Shown one piece after another: positions 47,358 through 58,446 of a stretch of DNA of 64,000 bases (its first letter is position 1; every line of letters begins with the position of its first letter). The notes under the pieces were generated by a model that had not been told where the DNA came from, made no database searches, and saw only the letters and a program-made list of their open reading frames with translations. The stretch is taken from NCBI RefSeq assembly GCF_031312595.1, contig NZ_CP133592.1, forward strand, positions 434,001-498,000. Reading direction: 5' to 3'. Source of the DNA: Methanolobus sediminis (GTDB lineage Archaea > Halobacteriota > Methanosarcinia > Methanosarcinales > Methanosarcinaceae). Position numbers and translations under genes: made by a program.

Positions 47358-48401
47358 CTAGACGGTTCTTTTCTTAGTTGTTCCCTGATAACCACAAAAC
47401 TTACCATTTTCATCAAAAAGCCTTTTAGCATAAATTTCTATTGGAATAAGATTTTTGTTTTTATCATAAATCACTGTTTCTATTCTGGCGTATTCCCCAT
47501 CAGAACTATTCTTAAATTTTTGGCTCATGATATCCATCATCTTTTTCATTTCACTATCCGGAAAATGATCATGAAGTTTGGTTCCAATAAAGTCTTCAGC
47601 CTCAAAGTGATTTATTTCCATTGTGGCAGGATTTGCATAGGTAAATACGAGATCTTCGTTCAATTGCCATATGCTGTCAAATGTATTATCTGCAAGAAGA
47701 CGATATTTTTTCTCACTTTCTCTCAGTTCTTCTTCGATATTTTTTCTATCAGAAATTTCTTTCTTAAGCATCTTATTAGCTTCTTCAAGTTCAGATGTTC
47801 TCTGAGAAACCAGGATTTCTAGTCTTTCCTGCTGTCTTTTGAGAAGGTTTCTGGAATTTATCTCTTCAGTTATATTTTCCATAATCAGCGTGATCCCGTT
47901 TTCACCATCATCAAATGTTGAAGGAATTAGTTTGGTCTTGAAAAAGCAAAGTTCATTATCTACAAAGAAATCAAAGGTCTCTATTTGTTGATAACCACTT
48001 CTGGCATCATTTATCCTGTCCATAAAGGTCTTGTTGGAAATCATCGGAGGAAGTATATCTGTTATTTTTTTTCCCTGAACATCATTCTTGGACAAGTTTG
48101 TAAGGTCAATAAAACGGTCATTTGTCTGAACTACCCTGTTATTATCATCAATGACAACAATATGATCCGAAGAGAAGTTGAGCAATGTGGAAACAGGTAT
48201 CCTTTGGGAAAGAAAATATACTTTTGCAGTACCAATGTTTTCCATTTCAATGTGTCCACTAATCCTTAAAAGTTCCAGATACTTGGCAACAGTATTCCGG
48301 TTAACACCAATATGTTTTGAAATATCTGTGACACTCATGCCACGAGGATTGTTTTTTAAAAGCGATTTTATCTTAGTAGTTTCGTGTTTGTATAAATCCA
48401 T
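47358..48401 (-). CDS. HTH-PAS transcriptional regulator
   Basis: A 347-residue cytoplasmic protein. An N-terminal winged-helix domain (MSVTDISKHIGVNRNTVAKYL; residues about 20-65) is followed by PAS 1 (about 75-180, IVVIDDNNRVVQTNDRF), a coiled-coil linker (SQRTSELEEANKMLKK) and PAS 2 (about 230-345). No histidine kinase or receiver domain is present, so it looks like a one-component sensor that binds DNA. Ligand and targets are unknown. It is divergent from the first chemoreceptor gene across 316 bases. Confidence 0.78.
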   Translation of the reverse strand: MDLYKHETTKIKSLLKNNPRGMSVTDISKHIGVNRNTVAKYLELLRISGHIEMENIGTAKVYFLSQRIPVSTLLNFSSDHIVVIDDNNRVVQTNDRFIDLTNLSKNDVQGKKITDILPPMISNKTFMDRINDARSGYQQIETFDFFVDNELCFFKTKLIPSTFDDGENGITLIMENITEEINSRNLLKRQQERLEILVSQRTSELEEANKMLKKEISDRKNIEEELRESEKKYRLLADNTFDSIWQLNEDLVFTYANPATMEINHFEAEDFIGTKLHDHFPDSEMKKMMDIMSQKFKNSSDGEYARIETVIYDKNKNLIPIEIYAKRLFDENGKFCGYQGTTKKRTV

Positions 48402-48717
48402 TTATATAAAGGAATATCATCCCCCATTCATAAATATTGCGAGTATAAGCCCATCATTTAGAAATACTACATAAGCACGCCGGTTACTTTAATCGCTTAA
48501 ATATTTACTAATTTTATCACTTCCTGAAAAATGATAGAGAATGATTGCACTTTTAATAGTGTTCTTAATAAATTTTATATTTAAGATATATTTATATATA
48601 CCATATATATAATATTCTTTTGCAATGCAAAGTTGCCTATCAAATGTGAGGTCATATCCATAAATCTCACAAACGGTACACGCAAACAGAATTTAATTGT
48701 GAATGGACGGGTGAATA
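48402..48717. promoter_or_regulatory. Divergent promoter region, HTH-PAS gene and chemoreceptor 1
   Basis: No coding frame is evident. The region is very AT-rich, with TATA-like runs at about 48583-48612 (ATATTTATATATACC and ATATATATAATATTC), roughly 110 bases before the chemoreceptor start, suggesting a long leader. GGGTGA lies three bases before the ATG at 48718. Confidence 0.45.
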
Positions 48718-51700
48718 ATGTTAGGAATGAATGATAAATTAAAAACAGAACTTATTGATGTACTTGAGGCTGTGAACTCAGGAGATTCAGACATCAGAAT
48801 CTCCCCTAAAGATTCAAAACAAGATAATCAAATCACACAATCACTAAACTCCCTTTTGGATGACTATTTTTCCCTTAAAACCGAAGTAATACAAAAAAGA
48901 AGTATAATCGAACTGAAAGAAGCTGAAGATTTCCATAATCAAATGCTTGCTGATCAGGTAATTAATCTTATTGATTCTATAGTAGAAGGAAAGCTTGATG
49001 CTCGCGGTGATACATCTGGATTAAGTGGCAGTTGCAAAGATGTACTTACAGGTGTAAACCAGCTTCTTGATGCGGTTATGGGACCACTCAATGTTTCAGC
49101 TGAATACATAGACCGAATATCAAAAGGAGATATTCCGCAGAAAATTACTGATGATTATAAAGGTGACTTCAACGAGATAAAAAACAACCTAAATATGTGT
49201 ATTGACGCTGTCAATGCTCTGGTAGAAGATTCTATCATGCTGGCACAGGCAGGAGTTGAAGGACAACTTGACATGCGTGCTGATGCCAGCAGACACAATG
49301 GAGATTTCCGAAAAGTTGTGGAAGGAGTAAACGGCTGTCTGGATGCATTCATTGGTCCACTGAACGTTGCAGCAGAATACATTGACCGCATATCAAAAGG
49401 AGATATTCCGCAGAAGATCACAGATTCATATAGTGGGGACTTCAACGAAATCAAGAATAACCTCAATCTTTGTATAGATTCTATTAATTCACTACTTGAA
49501 GAAGCAGAATTCCTTACAGATGCTGCAATCGAAGGAAAACTGACAACTCGTGCAAATACTGCAAAATTCAGTGGTGAATATGCCCATCTTGTGGAAGGAA
49601 TGAACCACGTTGTAGAGACCCTTGTAGGCCATATAGATAGTATCCCGGTACCATTCATGATAATTGACCGTGATTACAATGTCAATTATGTTAACACAAA
49701 AGCAGCGGAAACCGTGAACCTCACAACTGACTCCATGGTTGGCACAAAATGCTACGATCACTATAATACTAATGTATGTAAAACCGACAGCTGTGTATGT
49801 ACACGTTCTATGACCTCAGATTTAACAGAACATGGAGAAGCCATTGCGAACCTTGGCAAAGATGTACATATTACTTGCAGTGGTGTTCCACTGAAGAACA
49901 GGGAAGGAAATATCATAGGTTCCCTTGAAATATTCATGGACCAGACAGAAGTTAAGAATGCTCTTGAAGACTCCAGTTCTAAAGTAGAACTCCTTAATAG
50001 AATTCCGGCTCCTGTTATGGCAGTTGATAAAGAATTCAATGTTACATTCATGAATCCTGCAGGAGCAAATGCAGTCGGAAAAACTGCTGTTGAATGTTCC
50101 GGCATGAAATGTTACGAACTATTCAATACGCCACACTGCCAAACAGAGAATTGCCGCGTTGCCAGAGCCATGAATAATGGATCAGTGTCTTCAGCAGATA
50201 CCGTTGCACATCTGCCATCAGGAGACTTACCAATTCGCTACACTGCGACTCCTTTAAAGAATAGTGAAGGAGAAATCATCGGTGGTCTTGAATATGTAAT
50301 GGACATGACCTCTGAAGTCAATGTCACAAAGGAAGTACTCAAACTTGCAGATGCAGCTATTAACGGAAGACTCGATGCACGTGCCGACATAAACCAGTTT
50401 GAAGGTAACCCAAGGGACATAGTCAATGCTGTGAACGAAACTCTTGACTCTTTAATTGGCCCATTAAATGTAGCAGCCGAGTATATTGATCGTATCTCAA
50501 AAGGTGACATACCTGAAAAAATCACAGACGAATACTATGGAGATTTCAATGAGATCAAGAACAATCTTAACCAATGTATTGATGCAGTCAATGAACTTGT
50601 TTCCGATGCCAACATGCTGGCAGAAGCTGCCATAGAAGGCAGACTTGATACCCGCGCCAATGCATCCAGACATGGTGGTGACTACCGTGCCATCGTTGAA
50701 GGTGTAAATAATACACTTGATGCTGTCATTGGTCCACTTAATGTTGCTGCAGAATATGTTGACAGTATAGCACACGGAAATATTCCTGAAAAGATCACTG
50801 ATGAGTATAATGGTGATTTCAGTGAAATCAAGGATAACCTTAACCGATGTATCGATGCAATCAATGCTATGATCAGTGATGCGAATATGCTGACAGAAGC
50901 CGCTGTAGAAGGTAGACTAGACACCCGTGCTGATGAAACTAAGCATCAGGGTGATTTCCGTGTAATTGTTGAAGGTGTTAATAATACCCTTGATGCTGTC
51001 ATCGGTCCTCTAAATGTTGCGGCTGAATACATTGACAGAATATCCAAAGGCGATGTTCCTGCGTGTATCACTGACACTTATAATGGAGACTTCAATGAAA
51101 TAAAGAACAATATCAATACCTGTATTGATGCAATCAATCTCCTCGTAAAGGATTCTCAACTATTGGCACAGGCTGGCGTAAATGGACAACTTTCAGTTCG
51201 TGCAGATGATTCACAGCATGGTGGCGATTTCGCCAGAATTGTTTCTGGTTTTAATAATACACTGGACGCTATTGTTACTCCATTGAACATAAGTTGTGAA
51301 GTGCTTAACTCATATGCAAAGGGTGATCTGGATGCCAGAATTACGACGAAGATGAACGGTGACTTTGATGAACTGGCAAATACCCTGAACTCTTATGGCG
51401 CTAACCTTCAGGAACTGATAGATGATTCCAGCGAGGTTTTAGCAGAGATATCAAAGGACAATCTTACAAGAGGAATTACTGTAGAGTCCGTTGGAGATTT
51501 CAGAAAGCTTACCAATGGAATTGAAAATGCACGTATGTCACTCAACGATGTTGTTTCACACGTAATGAACGTTGCAGAGATGGTGGTAAATACCGCCGAT
51601 AATATGTCTGCAGCAACCACACAACTTAATTCTTCAGCAAACGAAGTTTCAGGGACAGTGGAGGAAATTGCCAGAGGATCACAGGACCAGTCCACCAAAA

Positions 51701-52563
51701 CAGAAGATGCATCACGTACCATGCAGCACATGACGCAGAGTATCCAGGATGTTGCACGCAATTCACAGAATGTTGCAAGTCATGCACGTGAATCTAACCA
51801 GAGAATGACCGAACTTGGAAGGACCAGCAATGAACTTCTCAAAATGATGGATGGTATAAAAGATGCTGTATCCGGCTCTGCTTCTGTAATCAACAACCTG
51901 GAAGAAAAATCAAAGCGTATTGATGAGATCGTCAACCTCATTACAAGCATCGCTGACCAGACGAACCTGCTTGCCCTGAATGCTGCAATAGAAGCAGCAC
52001 GTGCAGGAGAACATGGTCGTGGATTTGCTGTTGTAGCAGACGAGGTGAGAAAACTTGCAGAAGATTCAGGAAACGCTGCAAAGCAGATTGCAGACCTTAT
52101 TCATGAGATCCAGGACGGTACTTCTGAGGCAGTTGCCTCCATGGAGATGGGTACTACAGAAGTTACAAAGGGTGCAGAGTCATTAGGTGAAGGAGTTAGG
52201 GAAATCGAACAGGTCATTATTGCTGTGGAGGATATCACCAAGATGGTTGTAGACATTGCTGCTGCTGCTGAAGAACAATCCGCTGCCATTGAACAGGTGG
52301 CCTCATCCATTGAAGAGGTCGCAGCAATTTCCGAAGAAACAGCAGCAGGAACTGAAGAAACAGCAGCAGCGGTTCAGGAACAAACATCTTCAATGCATGA
52401 ACTCGCAAACTCTGCTGATGAGTTATCAGAGATTGCAAAAGACATGAAGAAGGTGGTCAACAGGTTCAGAATAGTGTGTACAGAAGCCAGACTGAATAAT
52501 GATTCCGGCTCCGAAAAAACAGAAACAAATGAATTACCTCTAAAGAATGCTGTATTGCTCTGA
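48718..52563 (+). CDS. Soluble methyl-accepting chemotaxis protein with serial HAMP and two Cys-PAS domains
   Basis: A 1281-residue chemoreceptor without signal peptide or membrane helix. After an N-terminal segment shared with chemoreceptor 2 come about 13 alternating HAMP-like units (patterns [17 protein letters not shown] and [14 protein letters not shown]). Two PAS domains interrupt them; each carries KCY near residues 344 and 463, followed by a C..T..C cluster ([22 protein letters not shown]). The C-terminal signalling domain has the hairpin tip [18 protein letters not shown] near residue 1080 that contacts CheA/CheW. The cysteine clusters may bind a cofactor or sense redox state; this is inference. 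A ruined cheW follows. Confidence 0.9.
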   Translation: MLGMNDKLKTELIDVLEAVNSGDSDIRISPKDSKQDNQITQSLNSLLDDYFSLKTEVIQKRSIIELKEAEDFHNQMLADQVINLIDSIVEGKLDARGDTSGLSGSCKDVLTGVNQLLDAVMGPLNVSAEYIDRISKGDIPQKITDDYKGDFNEIKNNLNMCIDAVNALVEDSIMLAQAGVEGQLDMRADASRHNGDFRKVVEGVNGCLDAFIGPLNVAAEYIDRISKGDIPQKITDSYSGDFNEIKNNLNLCIDSINSLLEEAEFLTDAAIEGKLTTRANTAKFSGEYAHLVEGMNHVVETLVGHIDSIPVPFMIIDRDYNVNYVNTKAAETVNLTTDSMVGTKCYDHYNTNVCKTDSCVCTRSMTSDLTEHGEAIANLGKDVHITCSGVPLKNREGNIIGSLEIFMDQTEVKNALEDSSSKVELLNRIPAPVMAVDKEFNVTFMNPAGANAVGKTAVECSGMKCYELFNTPHCQTENCRVARAMNNGSVSSADTVAHLPSGDLPIRYTATPLKNSEGEIIGGLEYVMDMTSEVNVTKEVLKLADAAINGRLDARADINQFEGNPRDIVNAVNETLDSLIGPLNVAAEYIDRISKGDIPEKITDEYYGDFNEIKNNLNQCIDAVNELVSDANMLAEAAIEGRLDTRANASRHGGDYRAIVEGVNNTLDAVIGPLNVAAEYVDSIAHGNIPEKITDEYNGDFSEIKDNLNRCIDAINAMISDANMLTEAAVEGRLDTRADETKHQGDFRVIVEGVNNTLDAVIGPLNVAAEYIDRISKGDVPACITDTYNGDFNEIKNNINTCIDAINLLVKDSQLLAQAGVNGQLSVRADDSQHGGDFARIVSGFNNTLDAIVTPLNISCEVLNSYAKGDLDARITTKMNGDFDELANTLNSYGANLQELIDDSSEVLAEISKDNLTRGITVESVGDFRKLTNGIENARMSLNDVVSHVMNVAEMVVNTADNMSAATTQLNSSANEVSGTVEEIARGSQDQSTKTEDASRTMQHMTQSIQDVARNSQNVASHARESNQRMTELGRTSNELLKMMDGIKDAVSGSASVINNLEEKSKRIDEIVNLITSIADQTNLLALNAAIEAARAGEHGRGFAVVADEVRKLAEDSGNAAKQIADLIHEIQDGTSEAVASMEMGTTEVTKGAESLGEGVREIEQVIIAVEDITKMVVDIAAAAEEQSAAIEQVASSIEEVAAISEETAAGTEETAAAVQEQTSSMHELANSADELSEIAKDMKKVVNRFRIVCTEARLNNDSGSEKTETNELPLKNAVLL

Positions 52564-52612
52564 CAGGGAGGATTTCGGAATAGAAGATACATTTTCAAAT
52601 TCAAATGCAACT

Positions 52613-52631
52613 CCTGGAGCTATGCTCCAGG
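52613..52631 (+). terminator. Hairpin after chemoreceptor 1
   Basis: CCTGGAGC and GCTCCAGG pair perfectly around a 3-base loop 50 bases after the stop codon, followed by TAGTATTTTC. It may end the receptor transcript, and it lies between the receptor and the decayed cheW. Confidence 0.45.
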
Positions 52632-52639
52632 TAGTATTT

Positions 52640-52831
52640 TCAACTTGCAGATGAAGATGCAGGAGTCATGGTTGATTCCGTAAGTGAAGTAATCAGAATA
52701 TTGTATTCTGATATTATCCGGTACCAGATGTGCTAATATAGGGTAAAAGTTCGGAATATGTGGAATGTGTAGGAAAAGATGAACAATTGAATATTGTTGA
52801 GTCTGGCTATCAGGAAATGCCTTCCTCATAA
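52640..52831 (+). pseudogene. Decayed cheW remnant
   Basis: After chemoreceptor 1, one frame reads ADEDAGVMVDSVSEVIRI, matching the CheW block that in the intact cheW downstream reads GENVVGMIVDSVNEVLRI. A stop follows, then in another frame SEYVECVGKDEQLNIVES aligns with the CheW segment REYITGVGKIDDRLLILL. The N-terminal half is absent and there are stops and frameshifts, so it cannot make CheW. It shows that this receptor once had its own adaptor gene, in the same order as the intact pair downstream. Confidence 0.7.
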
Positions 52832-53040
52832 CCCATACACAATAAAATCAACAGCAATAACTGACAAAGTACATATTTATTTACTTATATTTTATTCAAA
52901 GATATATTTTTATATAATTATGTCCATCTCTAATTCTGCATAATTATAATTATACAGATGCCGTATGTTATATAGATATGTAGACAGTGTGTAAAAGTTA
53001 AACATATACAAATTAACTTTTACAACTGTAGGGTGAAAAC

Positions 53041-56000
53041 ATGTTAGGGAAAAACAACAAGCTATATAGTGAGATCATCGATGTTCTGGGATCTTTTGAA
53101 GAAGGCAGGTCAGATATCAGACTGAGTACTGAATCAACAGGTACCGAGAAAGACATGACTGAAGCATTGAACACATTTCTGGAAAAAGCTGCTGGATGGA
53201 AAAAAGAAGCTGAACAGCAACAGGAACTATCAAAGCAGGTAAACCAGATGGTTAATGCAACAGTTGAAGGTCAGCTTGATGTGAGGATGAAAACAGAAGA
53301 CTTTGAGGGTGACTTCAGGAACCTTGCAACAGGCATCAACAAAATGATTGATGCAATTGTAACTCCATTTACAGCTGCATCAAAATATGTTACTCGTCTC
53401 TCAAATGGAGATATTCCACCTAAGATTACAAAGGAATTCAAAGGTAGTTACAATGATTTCAAAAACAATCTCAACATTTGTGTAGATGCTATCAATGCTC
53501 TTATCGAAGATTCCGATATGCTGGCACAAGCCGGATCTGCAGGTAATGTTGATATTCGTGCAGATGCCACCAGACATGGCGGAGAATTCAGGACTATTAT
53601 AGAGAACCTGAACAATACTCTTGATTCTATTGCAAAACCATTGAACGAAAGTACAGATATTCTACTCAAACTGGCTGTCAATGACTTTGATAACGGTGTA
53701 GAAGGAGAATATGACGGAATTTTCAAAGACAATTCCTATGCTGTTAATGAGGTTCGCAACAGACTTCTGAACATCCAGCGTACATTCGAGTTCATGGCCA
53801 GAGGTGACTTCAGCGACCTTCCAAGATACAAACAGGCTGGAAAGCGCTCTGATAATGACAAGTTATTGCCATATACAGTCGGACTTATGGAAACAGTCAA
53901 AGGAATGGCAGATGAATTTATTGAACTTGGCCATGCTGCAGAAGCTGGAAATCTGGAATACAGAGTAGATTCTTCAAAGTTCGATGGTCTTTTCCAGGAA
54001 GCTGTTGGTACCGTTAACAATGCATTTGACGCTATTATCGATCCACTTAATGTAGCTGCTGATTATGTTGACAGTATCTCAAAAGGAGAGATCCCTGAAA
54101 AGATCACAGATGATTATCATGGTGACTTCAACAAGATAAAAGACAACATCAATGCATGTATTGATGGTCTGGGAGGAATGCTGGAGGCAAATAGTGTACT
54201 GCAAAAAATGGCAGTTAACGATTATACCAGTTATGTTGAAAACAACTACCAGGGAATCTATGCAGAAGTTGGCAATGCAGTAAATGATGTCCGTGATCGT
54301 CTACTCCATATAACAGACACCGCCCAGAACATATCACGTGGAGATATGAGTGACCTTGAAGCATACCGTGAGGTAGGTAATGGAGCTGGAAAACGTTCTG
54401 ATAATGATAATATTACTCCTTCTTTCATAAAAATGATGGAAAATGTCAATGGTATGATCAACGAGACTGTTGACCTTACAGATGCAGCCAAGGCAGGAAA
54501 TCTAAGTTACAGAGCAGATTCTTCTGCATATGAAGGTGGATTTAAACTTGTTCTTGATGGTATCAATGAAACACTCAACTCTGTAGTAGATCCACTTAAT
54601 GTTGCTGCAGACTATGTTGACAGTATTTCAAAAGGTAATATTCCTGAGAAAATCACCGACGAATACAATGGTGACTTCAACCACATAAAAGATAACCTCA
54701 ACCAGTGTATCGATGCTGTGAACATGCTTGTTGATGATGCTTTGTTACTGGCAAATGCCGGTGTAGAAGGGCGCCTTGAAGTAAGAGCAGACGCTTCCAG
54801 ACACACAGGAGACTTTAGTAAAGTTGTCGAAGGAGTGAACAATTGCCTGGATGCGATTATCTCCCCATTGAACGTAACTGCGAGTTATGTTGAGCAAATA
54901 TCAAGAGGAGAAATTCCTGAAAAGATAACTGATGAATATCTGGGAGATTTCAACAATATAAAGAACAACATCAATGATTGTATTGATGGTCTTGGTGGCC
55001 TTGTAGAATCAAATGAAGTACTTCAGCTCATGGTTGACAACGACCATACAAGAACTGTAGAAGGTGATTACCAAGGAATCTATGCAGAAGTTGCAAATGC
55101 TACAAACGGCATCCGTCAAAGAATACTTACAGTAATGGGTGTTAATAAGAATATTGCAGTCGGTAACCTTAGTGATCTCGAGGGACTCAAGAAAGTTGGA
55201 AAACGCTCAGAGAATGATGAACTTATTCCATGCTACATCACAATGATGACCAATATTGAGAATCTTGGTCATGAATTCGTTAAACTCGGTAATGCAGCAA
55301 AGAGTGGTAGCCTTGACTACAAGGCTGATTCATCGCAATTTGAAGGTGCATATAAGGATGCAATCGATGCTGTCAGTGAGGCAATCGATGCACTGGTAAC
55401 ACCAATGAACGAAGCAATGCGCATGGTCAATGAATTCTCTGAAGGAAATCTGGATGCAAGGTTCAGCTTTGAAACAGAAGGTGACTTTAAAATATTCGCT
55501 GATACCGTTGATGCATTTGGAAACAACTTGGAGGCAATTATTGCAGATTCCTCTCATGTACTGGAAGCAATTGCAAATAATGATCTCAGCCAGGCTGTTT
55601 CTGTCCATGGAGTAGGTGAATTCCAGGTCCTTACAGATAATGTAGAGAACACCAGAATATCATTGAACAATGTTGTTTCAATGGTACATAAGAGCTCAAG
55701 GGACGTTGCATCAACTTCCGAGGAGATGTCAGCATCCGTAGAGCAGATGACTTCTGCATCCTATCAGATCTCTGACACGGTGTCTGAAATATCAAAAGGC
55801 GCACAGAGTCAGGCAGCAAAGACTGAAGAGGTCTCCCGTGCAATGGTTGACATGACCATGACAGTACAGGAAGTTGCCATCAATTCACAGAAAGCAGCCG
55901 AGACTGCAAAGGATTCAAACGAACTTATCAATAACCTTGGTATAACTACTAAAGATCTTGTTATGAAAATGGATTCTATCAAAGAAGCTACTGGCGAATC

Positions 56001-56670
56001 ATCAAATGTAATTATGCAGCTTGACGGAAAATCCAAGCAGATTGGTGAGATCGTAAACCTCATTACCAATATCGCGGACCAGACCAACCTTCTTGCACTC
56101 AATGCAGCCATTGAGGCAGCACGTGCAGGTGAGCATGGTCGCGGATTCGCCGTGGTTGCTGATGAAGTCAGGAAGCTTGCTGAGGATTCAGGTAATGCAG
56201 CTAAACAGATATCCACTCTCATTAGTGAGATTCAGGAAGGAACACAGAATGCGGTTACATCAATGCAGCAGGGTTCAGAAGAAGTTGAACTGGGAGCAGC
56301 CGCCCTTCAGGAAGCTGCTAGCATTATTCAGAGTGTAGTTGAATCTGGAAACACTATAGCAAATATGGTTCAGGATATTGCGGCTGCCGCACAGGAGCAA
56401 TCTGCTTCAATTGAAGAGGTCACATCCTCTGTAGAAGAAGTCAGCGCAATTTCTGAGGAGTCCGCAGCAGGAACCGAAGAGGCATCTGCAGCAGTACAGG
56501 AACAGACTGCTACAATGCAGGAACTTTCAAGATCAGCAGAGGATCTTTCAAGCCTTGCTGGCGAGATGAAAGCGGTTGTTGATAAGTTCATACTTGATTC
56601 TAGTTCCTCATCCGGTTCTGATGAATCCGGAATAAGAAATACAGAAAAGATAGAGCATGCTCTTGTTTAA
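53041..56670 (+). CDS. Soluble methyl-accepting chemotaxis protein with serial HAMP units
   Basis: A 1209-residue paralogue of chemoreceptor 1, also lacking membrane helices, signal peptide and PAS domains. Its N terminus ([20 protein letters not shown]) is homologous to that of chemoreceptor 1. HAMP-like units alternate with three copies of a second module ending KRSDND or KRSEND followed by a helical segment, not seen in receptor 1. The signalling tip [18 protein letters not shown] lies near residue 1010. GGGTGA precedes the ATG at 53041. An intact cheW follows 14 bases later, so receptor and adaptor are surely co-transcribed. Ligand unknown. Confidence 0.9.
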   Translation: MLGKNNKLYSEIIDVLGSFEEGRSDIRLSTESTGTEKDMTEALNTFLEKAAGWKKEAEQQQELSKQVNQMVNATVEGQLDVRMKTEDFEGDFRNLATGINKMIDAIVTPFTAASKYVTRLSNGDIPPKITKEFKGSYNDFKNNLNICVDAINALIEDSDMLAQAGSAGNVDIRADATRHGGEFRTIIENLNNTLDSIAKPLNESTDILLKLAVNDFDNGVEGEYDGIFKDNSYAVNEVRNRLLNIQRTFEFMARGDFSDLPRYKQAGKRSDNDKLLPYTVGLMETVKGMADEFIELGHAAEAGNLEYRVDSSKFDGLFQEAVGTVNNAFDAIIDPLNVAADYVDSISKGEIPEKITDDYHGDFNKIKDNINACIDGLGGMLEANSVLQKMAVNDYTSYVENNYQGIYAEVGNAVNDVRDRLLHITDTAQNISRGDMSDLEAYREVGNGAGKRSDNDNITPSFIKMMENVNGMINETVDLTDAAKAGNLSYRADSSAYEGGFKLVLDGINETLNSVVDPLNVAADYVDSISKGNIPEKITDEYNGDFNHIKDNLNQCIDAVNMLVDDALLLANAGVEGRLEVRADASRHTGDFSKVVEGVNNCLDAIISPLNVTASYVEQISRGEIPEKITDEYLGDFNNIKNNINDCIDGLGGLVESNEVLQLMVDNDHTRTVEGDYQGIYAEVANATNGIRQRILTVMGVNKNIAVGNLSDLEGLKKVGKRSENDELIPCYITMMTNIENLGHEFVKLGNAAKSGSLDYKADSSQFEGAYKDAIDAVSEAIDALVTPMNEAMRMVNEFSEGNLDARFSFETEGDFKIFADTVDAFGNNLEAIIADSSHVLEAIANNDLSQAVSVHGVGEFQVLTDNVENTRISLNNVVSMVHKSSRDVASTSEEMSASVEQMTSASYQISDTVSEISKGAQSQAAKTEEVSRAMVDMTMTVQEVAINSQKAAETAKDSNELINNLGITTKDLVMKMDSIKEATGESSNVIMQLDGKSKQIGEIVNLITNIADQTNLLALNAAIEAARAGEHGRGFAVVADEVRKLAEDSGNAAKQISTLISEIQEGTQNAVTSMQQGSEEVELGAAALQEAASIIQSVVESGNTIANMVQDIAAAAQEQSASIEEVTSSVEEVSAISEESAAGTEEASAAVQEQTATMQELSRSAEDLSSLAGEMKAVVDKFILDSSSSSGSDESGIRNTEKIEHALV

Positions 56671-56684
56671 AGGAATGATATAAT

Positions 56685-57176
56685 ATGGATGATGTTTCAC
56701 TATCCGGAAATGGCCCGACTGACGAATTATTGCAGATGGTAGTCTTCCAGCTGGGTGGCGAGGAGTTTGGCGTAGAGATAATGAAAGTACAGGAAATAAT
56801 CAGGATGCCTGAGATTACTCAGATCCCACAATCTCCTGAATTCGTAGAGGGTGTTATCAACCTTCGTGGCAGGATTATCGTTGTCATTAACCTTGATAAA
56901 AGATTCAATCTCGCTTCAAAGGAAGTTGATTCACATTCACGAATCATTGTCGTCGAGATCGGTGAGAATGTTGTTGGAATGATAGTTGATTCAGTAAATG
57001 AGGTTCTGAGAATCCCTAAATCAAGTGTAGAACCTGCACCTGAACTTGTGACTTCAAGCATCAGCCGTGAATACATAACCGGTGTTGGAAAGATTGACGA
57101 CCGTCTTCTTATCCTTCTTGACCTTGCAAAGGTCATGAACAAGAAGGAAGTCGCAGAGATTGCAAATCTTGCCTGA
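56685..57176 (+). CDS. cheW: Chemotaxis adaptor CheW
   Basis: A 163-residue CheW that couples receptors to the CheA kinase. Typical segments are visible: VFQLGGEEFGVEIMKVQEI, PQSPEFVEGVINLRG, VVEIGENVVGMIVDSVNEVLRI and ITGVGKIDDRLLILLDL. It follows chemoreceptor 2 by 14 bases. No cheA is in the window, so its kinase partner is encoded elsewhere. The terminator palindrome overlaps its stop codon. Confidence 0.94.
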   Translation: MDDVSLSGNGPTDELLQMVVFQLGGEEFGVEIMKVQEIIRMPEITQIPQSPEFVEGVINLRGRIIVVINLDKRFNLASKEVDSHSRIIVVEIGENVVGMIVDSVNEVLRIPKSSVEPAPELVTSSISREYITGVGKIDDRLLILLDLAKVMNKKEVAEIANLA

Positions 57177-57187
57177 TCAGGCAAGAT
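57166..57187 (+). terminator. Palindromic terminator overlapping the cheW stop
   Basis: The perfect palindrome around CTTGCCTGATCAGGCAAG includes the last codons and stop of cheW and runs into TTTTCTCTTTTTATTC. It is a strong U-tailed hairpin, so the receptor-cheW transcript probably ends here and the CheR-like gene has its own promoter. Confidence 0.75.
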
Positions 57188-57363
57188 TTTCTCTTTTTAT
57201 TCTATTTTTGACTTTTTAATTCTACTCTAAATTTTTCTTAATTTCGTTTTTGCCGATCTTATTTAATAATCAATATAAATGAGTATGAACACGAGATCAT
57301 CGCTTCCATACATTATATACATTTAAATATTTTAAATTATATATAAGAGTGAAGGGTAAAATC

Positions 57364-57966
57364 ATGGCATTCACTTATTTCTTTAGAGATATGCAAACAC
57401 TGGAAATGATCAGAGATTACGTAATTCCTGAACTCAGGAGCAGAAGATACATCCACATATGGGATGCAGGTTGTGCAATGGGTCCTGAACCGTATTCACT
57501 GGCAATTGTATTAAGAGAGAATATGGGAATGATCTTCAGGAACGTAAAAATACACGCAACTGATATTGATAACAGTAACCTTTTCGGCGACATCATCAAA
57601 GATGGAATCTACCCAAAAGAAATGGTTCAGAGAATACCAAAGCCAATATTTGACAATTATTTCTCACCAGCAGATGAACCTGATCACTTCCAGATATCCG
57701 ATGAGATCAGAAGAAGTGTTGATTTTACAAGACACAACCTCCTGGATATGAAACCTATAAGGTCAGGATTAAACCTTGTCCTCTGCAAAAATGTCCTGCT
57801 ACACTTCACCGAAGCTGAAAGGGTAGAAGTAATGCAGATGTTCTATGATTCCCTTGACGGTGGATATTTTGCAACGGAACAGACCCAGAAACTCCCAGCA
57901 GAACTTCAGGGTCACTTTGAGCCGGTCGTAGCAAATGCTCAGTTGTACCGCAAAATAAACAACTAA
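57364..57966 (+). CDS. CheR-like methyltransferase lacking the N-terminal domain
   Basis: A 200-residue protein that begins directly at the catalytic domain: TYFFRDMQTLEMI, then the AdoMet loop IWDAGCAMGPEPYSLAIVL, ATDIDNSNL, and LVLCKNVLLHFTEAE. Ordinary CheR has about 270 residues with an N-terminal helical domain that binds the receptor; that part is absent here, and the upstream sequence shows no relic of it. The start is the ATG at 57364 after GAAGGGT; a GTG at 57349 adds five residues. It may methylate the receptors encoded upstream, or use another protein. The intergenic region before it contains TATA-like sequence. Confidence 0.82.
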   Translation: MAFTYFFRDMQTLEMIRDYVIPELRSRRYIHIWDAGCAMGPEPYSLAIVLRENMGMIFRNVKIHATDIDNSNLFGDIIKDGIYPKEMVQRIPKPIFDNYFSPADEPDHFQISDEIRRSVDFTRHNLLDMKPIRSGLNLVLCKNVLLHFTEAERVEVMQMFYDSLDGGYFATEQTQKLPAELQGHFEPVVANAQLYRKINN

Positions 57967-57994
57967 CTACATTTGAAAAACAAAAGGAAAGGGA

Positions 57995-58339
57995 ATGGAA
58001 ATGCCCCATGAACTAGAATTCACACTACTACCTCCTGCCCAGGGTTCTGAATGCAGGTGGATGAACATAGACAGAAGAGGAATAAGAGTAGGAAAAGCGA
58101 GGGGCAAGGCAGAAGGTAATGTCCTTATAATCTACTCAATCAACATTTTCCCGGAATTTGAAAGCAAACATTACGGAAAAAAGACAATAGATTACTTCAA
58201 ATCACAGTTCAGCACCATTGTTGCTGACAGGGTAAGACCTACAGCAATTGGTTTCTGGGAAAAGATGGGATTTGTCAACAGAGGAGATGGTTCCTACGTA
58301 TTCATGAAAAACGGATCTGTTTCTGTAGTTAATTCCTAA
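57995..58339 (+). CDS. GNAT-like small protein
   Basis: A 114-residue protein with features of the GNAT acetyltransferase fold: a beta strand NVLIIYSINIFPEF, a following KHYGKKTIDYFKSQF helix where GNATs have the acetyl-CoA loop (here YGKK in place of RGxGxG), and the closing AIGFWEKMGFVNRGDG motif typical of GNATs. The N-terminal strands are short and the pyrophosphate-binding loop is degenerate, so activity is uncertain. GGAAAGGG precedes the ATG, 28 bases after the CheR-like gene, suggesting a two-gene unit. Its substrate is unknown. Confidence 0.6.
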   Translation: MEMPHELEFTLLPPAQGSECRWMNIDRRGIRVGKARGKAEGNVLIIYSINIFPEFESKHYGKKTIDYFKSQFSTIVADRVRPTAIGFWEKMGFVNRGDGSYVFMKNGSVSVVNS

Positions 58340-58446
58340 AAATATCATTTTTCTAATTTTAGTTTTGTTTAATTTACTCTTCATTTTACTGCTAATCCTG
58401 CCATTACTGATAGAAACTTTTTAAGTCTTGACACATATTTCTCAGT

